Source: Elusimicrobiota bacterium (lineage in GTDB: Bacteria > Elusimicrobiota > Elusimicrobia > JACQJN01). Taken from it: DNA of 8,150 nt. Position 1 is the first letter of the stretch. Each line of letters starts with the position of its first letter. Location of the stretch: the NCBI GenBank assembly GCA_016205045.1, contig JACQJM010000197.1, positions 1-8,150 on the forward strand, given 5' to 3'. A model generated the notes under the pieces. That model was not told the origin of the DNA. It searched no databases and worked only from the letters and a program-made list of their open reading frames with translations. The position numbers and the translations under genes are program-made. This document shows, piece after piece, positions 6,014 through 8,150 of this stretch.

Positions 6014-6029
6014 AGCGTGTTTTAACGCT
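6014..6029. terminator. Weak hairpin between convergent genes
   Basis: AGCGT (6014-6018) and ACGCT (6025-6029) form a 5-bp stem with a 6-base loop across the 11-bp gap between the ends of the sulfatase-family gene and bioY. It is the only candidate shared terminator here. The stem is short and no good T-run follows on either strand. Confidence 0.2.
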
Positions 6030-6597
6030 TCTTTGAGGTTGGCACCAATTTCCACCCAAAGGGCAGGAGGGCGGCTCCTAGACAAATCTTAATGATGTCC
6101 CCCCCCAGGAAAGGATACACCCCGATGGACAGTAATTGGTTGAGAGGAAAAAATCGAGCTAGGCCCACTAAACCACAGAGCAGAATAATGGAGCTTCCTA
6201 TCCCCATCATGAGGGCTGCGGTAAAAGGATCTCGATCCCATCCGGCTTGAGCAAATCTCCCTACCACCCAGGCCGCCGGTAAAAATCCTAAGAGGTACCC
6301 TCCCGTGGGCCCTAACAAAAAATGAGCCCCAGAAGCTCCTCCAGCAAAAAATGGCAGCCCCAAACTGCCCTCGATAAGATAGGTAAGAACCGCGATGACT
6401 CCCCATCGCCTCCCCAACAAGGCCCCGGTCATCAGAACACCCAATGTTTGACCCGTAATAGGAACGGGGGTAAAAGTCCACAAACTGATCTCTATTTGTG
6501 CGCACGCGGCGATGAATAAACTAAATCCTAAAACTTGAACCAACCTCAGCCATTTCTTATCACTTGGGCTGAGCGCTAAAACAATGGTGTCACTCAT
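6022..6597 (-). CDS. bioY: Biotin transporter substrate-binding subunit BioY
   Basis: BioY is the membrane S-component that binds biotin, alone or with an energy-coupling-factor (ECF) module. The 191-residue protein shows the family hallmarks: PVPITGQTLGVL (44-55), the GALLGRRWG loop (58-66), LTYLIEGSLGLPFFAGG (71-87), GPTGGYLLGF (96-105), and about six hydrophobic segments. I chose the ATG at 6597, which has GGAG nine bases upstream. A pair of ATGs at 6636/6633 would add 13 residues but has no ribosome site. No ECF ATPase or T-component gene is nearby, so it either shares a general ECF module or works alone. A TATAAT-type promoter lies upstream. No biotin-synthesis gene is present in the window. 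Confidence 0.92.
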   Translation of the reverse strand: MSDTIVLALSPSDKKWLRLVQVLGFSLFIAACAQIEISLWTFTPVPITGQTLGVLMTGALLGRRWGVIAVLTYLIEGSLGLPFFAGGASGAHFLLGPTGGYLLGFLPAAWVVGRFAQAGWDRDPFTAALMMGIGSSIILLCGLVGLARFFPLNQLLSIGVYPFLGGDIIKICLGAALLPFGWKLVPTSKKR

Positions 6598-6687
6598 CAA
6601 ATCCGACTCCAAGCCATAAATCAAGTTTTTCATCATAGATCGATAGAAAAGGTAGGATCATGAACAAATTTTCTCTTTAACACTCAT

Positions 6688-6703
6688 GTTATTATATCAT
6701 AAC
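6688..6703 (-). promoter_or_regulatory. Candidate bioY promoter with overlapping palindrome
   Basis: On the minus strand a perfect TATAAT (6696-6691) lies about 90 bases before the chosen bioY start and within AT-rich DNA just after the preceding gene. No good -35 hexamer is seen at 16-18 bp. The -10 is embedded in the 16-bp inverted repeat GTTAT-6-ATAAC, a plausible operator. It resembles, but does not match in spacing, the TTAT...ATAA biotin operators bound by BioR. Confidence 0.4.
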
Positions 6704-7924
6704 TTAATTAAAATTTTCCGAGACCCAGGCTTGGGCAAAATCTTGAACAGATTCCACTTTTTCCTGTATCTGCCCTCCTTGCGGTGAGACTTTCCAAATT
6801 CTGCCCCAATGCTCTTGCGGGTTCCCAGCCTTCTTCTCTATAGGCAATAAGACTACGGGTTCCCCCACGCTCATTTGAGGCTCGAACTCCGTACCATGAG
6901 ACAAGGGCAATAAAAGAACGGGCACCCTTTTTTGCACCACTCGCCTGATCAAGAACTGAAAGAATCGAGCCCGCCAAGGAACATCTCTGCCAAACTCCTT
7001 CTTAAAATTTTGAGTGGTCTTTCGAGCCTGTTCCCGACTATAACCTAGGCTTAAAGCATATTCTTCCAAGGTGGCCTCCAAAGAGCTGGGAACTTCTCGC
7101 GTTCGATAGGGAGCCGACAAAACAGACTCCTCAGATTCTGCGGCCAACAAAGAAAAAAGATTTCTTTCTTGGTCTCTATTTCGCGCGCTAGACTCCGCTT
7201 TCTGCCTCAGTGCCCAAAAATGCTCTCGCGCCGTATACAGAAGACGGGCATTTTCATACACTCCGCCCGAAAGAACTATCACAACCCTTTCTCGCTTTTT
7301 TAATGCTTCCACAAGAGAATACGCCATCCTCCCATAACCACTCCTTTCAAAAAGTTTTCTTTGAAATCCTCTTCTCAGCCAAGGTTGGCGATCAAATCCC
7401 AGATGCCCTCCTCTCATTAACCCCGCATAAAAGCATTCTTGCACCAGAGGAACGGCGTCCAACCCAAATCGATCAATGGCCACTACCTGCCGTATGGGAT
7501 GGGCATACCCCTCAAACTCCTTGAGCAGATGATAGGCATGCCGTATCAACTCGTAATTAAGAACATTCACCTCCCTGGTGACAGGAGGATGAGACAAAAG
7601 ACACACCACCGCGGGAGAAACCCCAAAGGATTCTTCGCATCTCTTGGCTAGAAAACGCGCCATTTTCACCCGATGGCCCCAGTGCGGACCTAAACGATAT
7701 CGGACCCTTCCCGACAAGAAAAGCAGTATTTTTTCCTGCCATGCAAAAGACCACCGTCTAGGCATGTTTCTCAAAAACCACCCCCCCAAAAAACCCAGGA
7801 GATTCAAAGGGAATTCAACAAGTCCTCTTGCCCAAGGAGATTTCCGAGGTAAAACAATCCCACTCGCCTCGCAATACTTTTTCTCCAATCGAACCAGCAA
7901 ATCAATGATCTCTTTATAAACCAT
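6704..7924 (-). CDS. Conserved-looking protein of unknown function, 406 residues
   Basis: I do not recognise this protein. It begins with a charged segment and a hydrophobic stretch (about 36-54, LVEFPLNLLGFLGGWFL), followed by basic residues, so membrane association is possible. The middle contains SHPPVTREVN (111-120), GGHLGFDRQ (172-180) and VVIVLSGGVYENARL (214-228). A charged insert (about 236-320) separates these from VPVLLLPLSHGTEF (334-347). The order of a small-residue/His motif, GxxGFDR, a GG turn after a beta strand, and VPVLLLPL loosely recalls blocks I-IV of PlsC-type glycerolipid acyltransferases, but the canonical H-x4-D motif is not seen, so this is only a hint. ATG 7924 has AAGGA ten bases upstream. 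bioY follows 106 bp downstream on the same strand with its own candidate promoter. Confidence 0.8.
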   Translation of the reverse strand: MVYKEIIDLLVRLEKKYCEASGIVLPRKSPWARGLVEFPLNLLGFLGGWFLRNMPRRWSFAWQEKILLFLSGRVRYRLGPHWGHRVKMARFLAKRCEESFGVSPAVVCLLSHPPVTREVNVLNYELIRHAYHLLKEFEGYAHPIRQVVAIDRFGLDAVPLVQECFYAGLMRGGHLGFDRQPWLRRGFQRKLFERSGYGRMAYSLVEALKKRERVVIVLSGGVYENARLLYTAREHFWALRQKAESSARNRDQERNLFSLLAAESEESVLSAPYRTREVPSSLEATLEEYALSLGYSREQARKTTQNFKKEFGRDVPWRARFFQFLIRRVVQKRVPVLLLPLSHGTEFEPQMSVGEPVVLLPIEKKAGNPQEHWGRIWKVSPQGGQIQEKVESVQDFAQAWVSENFN

Positions 7925-7937
7925 GACGCATCATTCC

Positions 7938-8150
7938 TTAAACAAATTTCCCTTTGACGACTTCCCCCAATTTCTTGAAATGGGGGCCTGTCCCGGGCCA
8001 CCCCGCCTGACCCTGAACCCCGGTAGCGAAAATTTTAATCCTGCCCAGGGGTGACTTCGGTTCCAGCCCCTCGGTCCCGCAACGTAAGGTGAACGGTGGA
8101 CCACATCTCGCTGCCCTAGCAGGGGATGGGTGAAGTGAGGGAAGCCGAGG
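7938..8150 (-). CDS. Possible partial ORF running off the right edge
   Basis: A 70-codon minus-strand frame is open from the window edge to a TAA at 7940-7938, 13 bp before the ATG of the 406-residue gene, an operon-like spacing. Its last third (RIKIFATG, then HFKKLGEVVKGKFV) looks codon-like. The first half is Pro/Arg-rich and GC-rich with odd composition, and it overlaps strong plus-strand RNA-like hairpins. No family is recognised. It could be the end of a real gene or chance openness across an RNA gene. Confidence 0.3.
   Translation of the reverse strand, partial: PRLPSLHPSPARAARCGPPFTLRCGTEGLEPKSPLGRIKIFATGVQGQAGWPGTGPHFKKLGEVVKGKFV
7964..7986. other. Strong hairpin upstream of the 406-residue gene
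   Basis: CCCCC-A-ATTTC (7964-7974) pairs with GAAAT-GGGGG (7977-7986), giving a 10-bp stem with one bulged A and a 2-base gap at the tip. No T-run follows on either strand. It is 38 bp upstream of the ATG at 7924 and could be a leader structure for that gene or the edge of the GC-rich block to its right. Confidence 0.45.
8040..8150 (+). ncRNA. Possible structured RNA of unknown class, cut by the window edge
   Basis: Plus-strand hairpins are dense here. One is AGGGG (8047-8051)/CCCCT (8067-8071), capped by a cUUCGg tetraloop at 8055-8060, a sense-strand RNA signature. Another is CATCTC-G-CTGC/GCAG-GGGATG at 8104-8128, 10 bp with one bulge. CCTCGG (8069-8074) can pair with CCGAGG at the very edge (8145-8150), enclosing the second hairpin; this partly competes with the first stem. 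It does not match tmRNA, 5S or SRP RNA by eye: the SRP loop motif is absent. The final CCGAGG could precede an RNase P-like core outside the window, but that cannot be judged. Confidence 0.3.

Noticed and set aside
8040..8150. SRP RNA in the right-edge block, suggested by GTCCCGCAACG
   Set aside because: The nearly invariant helix 8 motif (GGAAGGAAGCAGC-type) does not follow.
1..8150. CRISPR array, prophage or toxin-antitoxin system
   Set aside because: No regularly spaced direct repeats with unique spacers, no phage structural or integrase genes, and no paired small toxin/antitoxin ORFs were found. The heptamer and octamer arrays have no spacers.

Overview
The window is chromosomal-type DNA from a Gram-negative bacterium. 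The signs are a lipobox-bearing M48 protease, a complete phosphatidylethanolamine pathway (psd-pssA), an LtaS-like alkaline-phosphatase-superfamily enzyme with membrane helices, and a BioY biotin importer. Short tandem-repeat arrays in the intergenic DNA and a compact intron-bearing tRNA fit an uncultured lineage such as the PVC/Omnitrophota group, but nothing here fixes the phylum. Cyanobacteria, the classic hosts of tRNA-Leu(UAA) introns, are unlikely because they do not make phosphatidylethanolamine.

Layout. 1-1414 (+): an M48 lipoprotein protease, followed by a protein with an LssY-type C-terminal domain whose start is unclear. 1407-2847 (-): psd then pssA in transcription order, converging on the LssY-type gene with an 8-bp overlap. 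2949-3238 (-): tRNA-Leu(UAA) split in the anticodon loop by a 207-nt group I intron without an ORF. 3247-3663 (-): a stand-alone cyclic-nucleotide-binding-type domain. 3706-4044: a non-coding element of 339 bp with 21-bp near-perfect terminal inverted repeats flanked by TA, packed with hairpins, filling the divergent promoter region. 4055-6010 (+): the LtaS/sulfatase-family membrane enzyme. 6022-6597 (-): bioY. 6704-7924 (-): a 406-residue protein of unknown function. 7925-8150: a GC-rich block holding either the end of a minus-strand ORF or a structured plus-strand RNA.

How the genes fit together: Psd and PssA catalyse consecutive steps (CDP-diacylglycerol + serine to phosphatidylserine, then to phosphatidylethanolamine). 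PE is a common head-group donor for LtaS/EptA-like envelope enzymes, so the 4055-6010 enzyme could act in the same lipid economy, but that link is inference. The two signals most worth following are the tRNA intron and the hairpin-rich inverted-repeat element.
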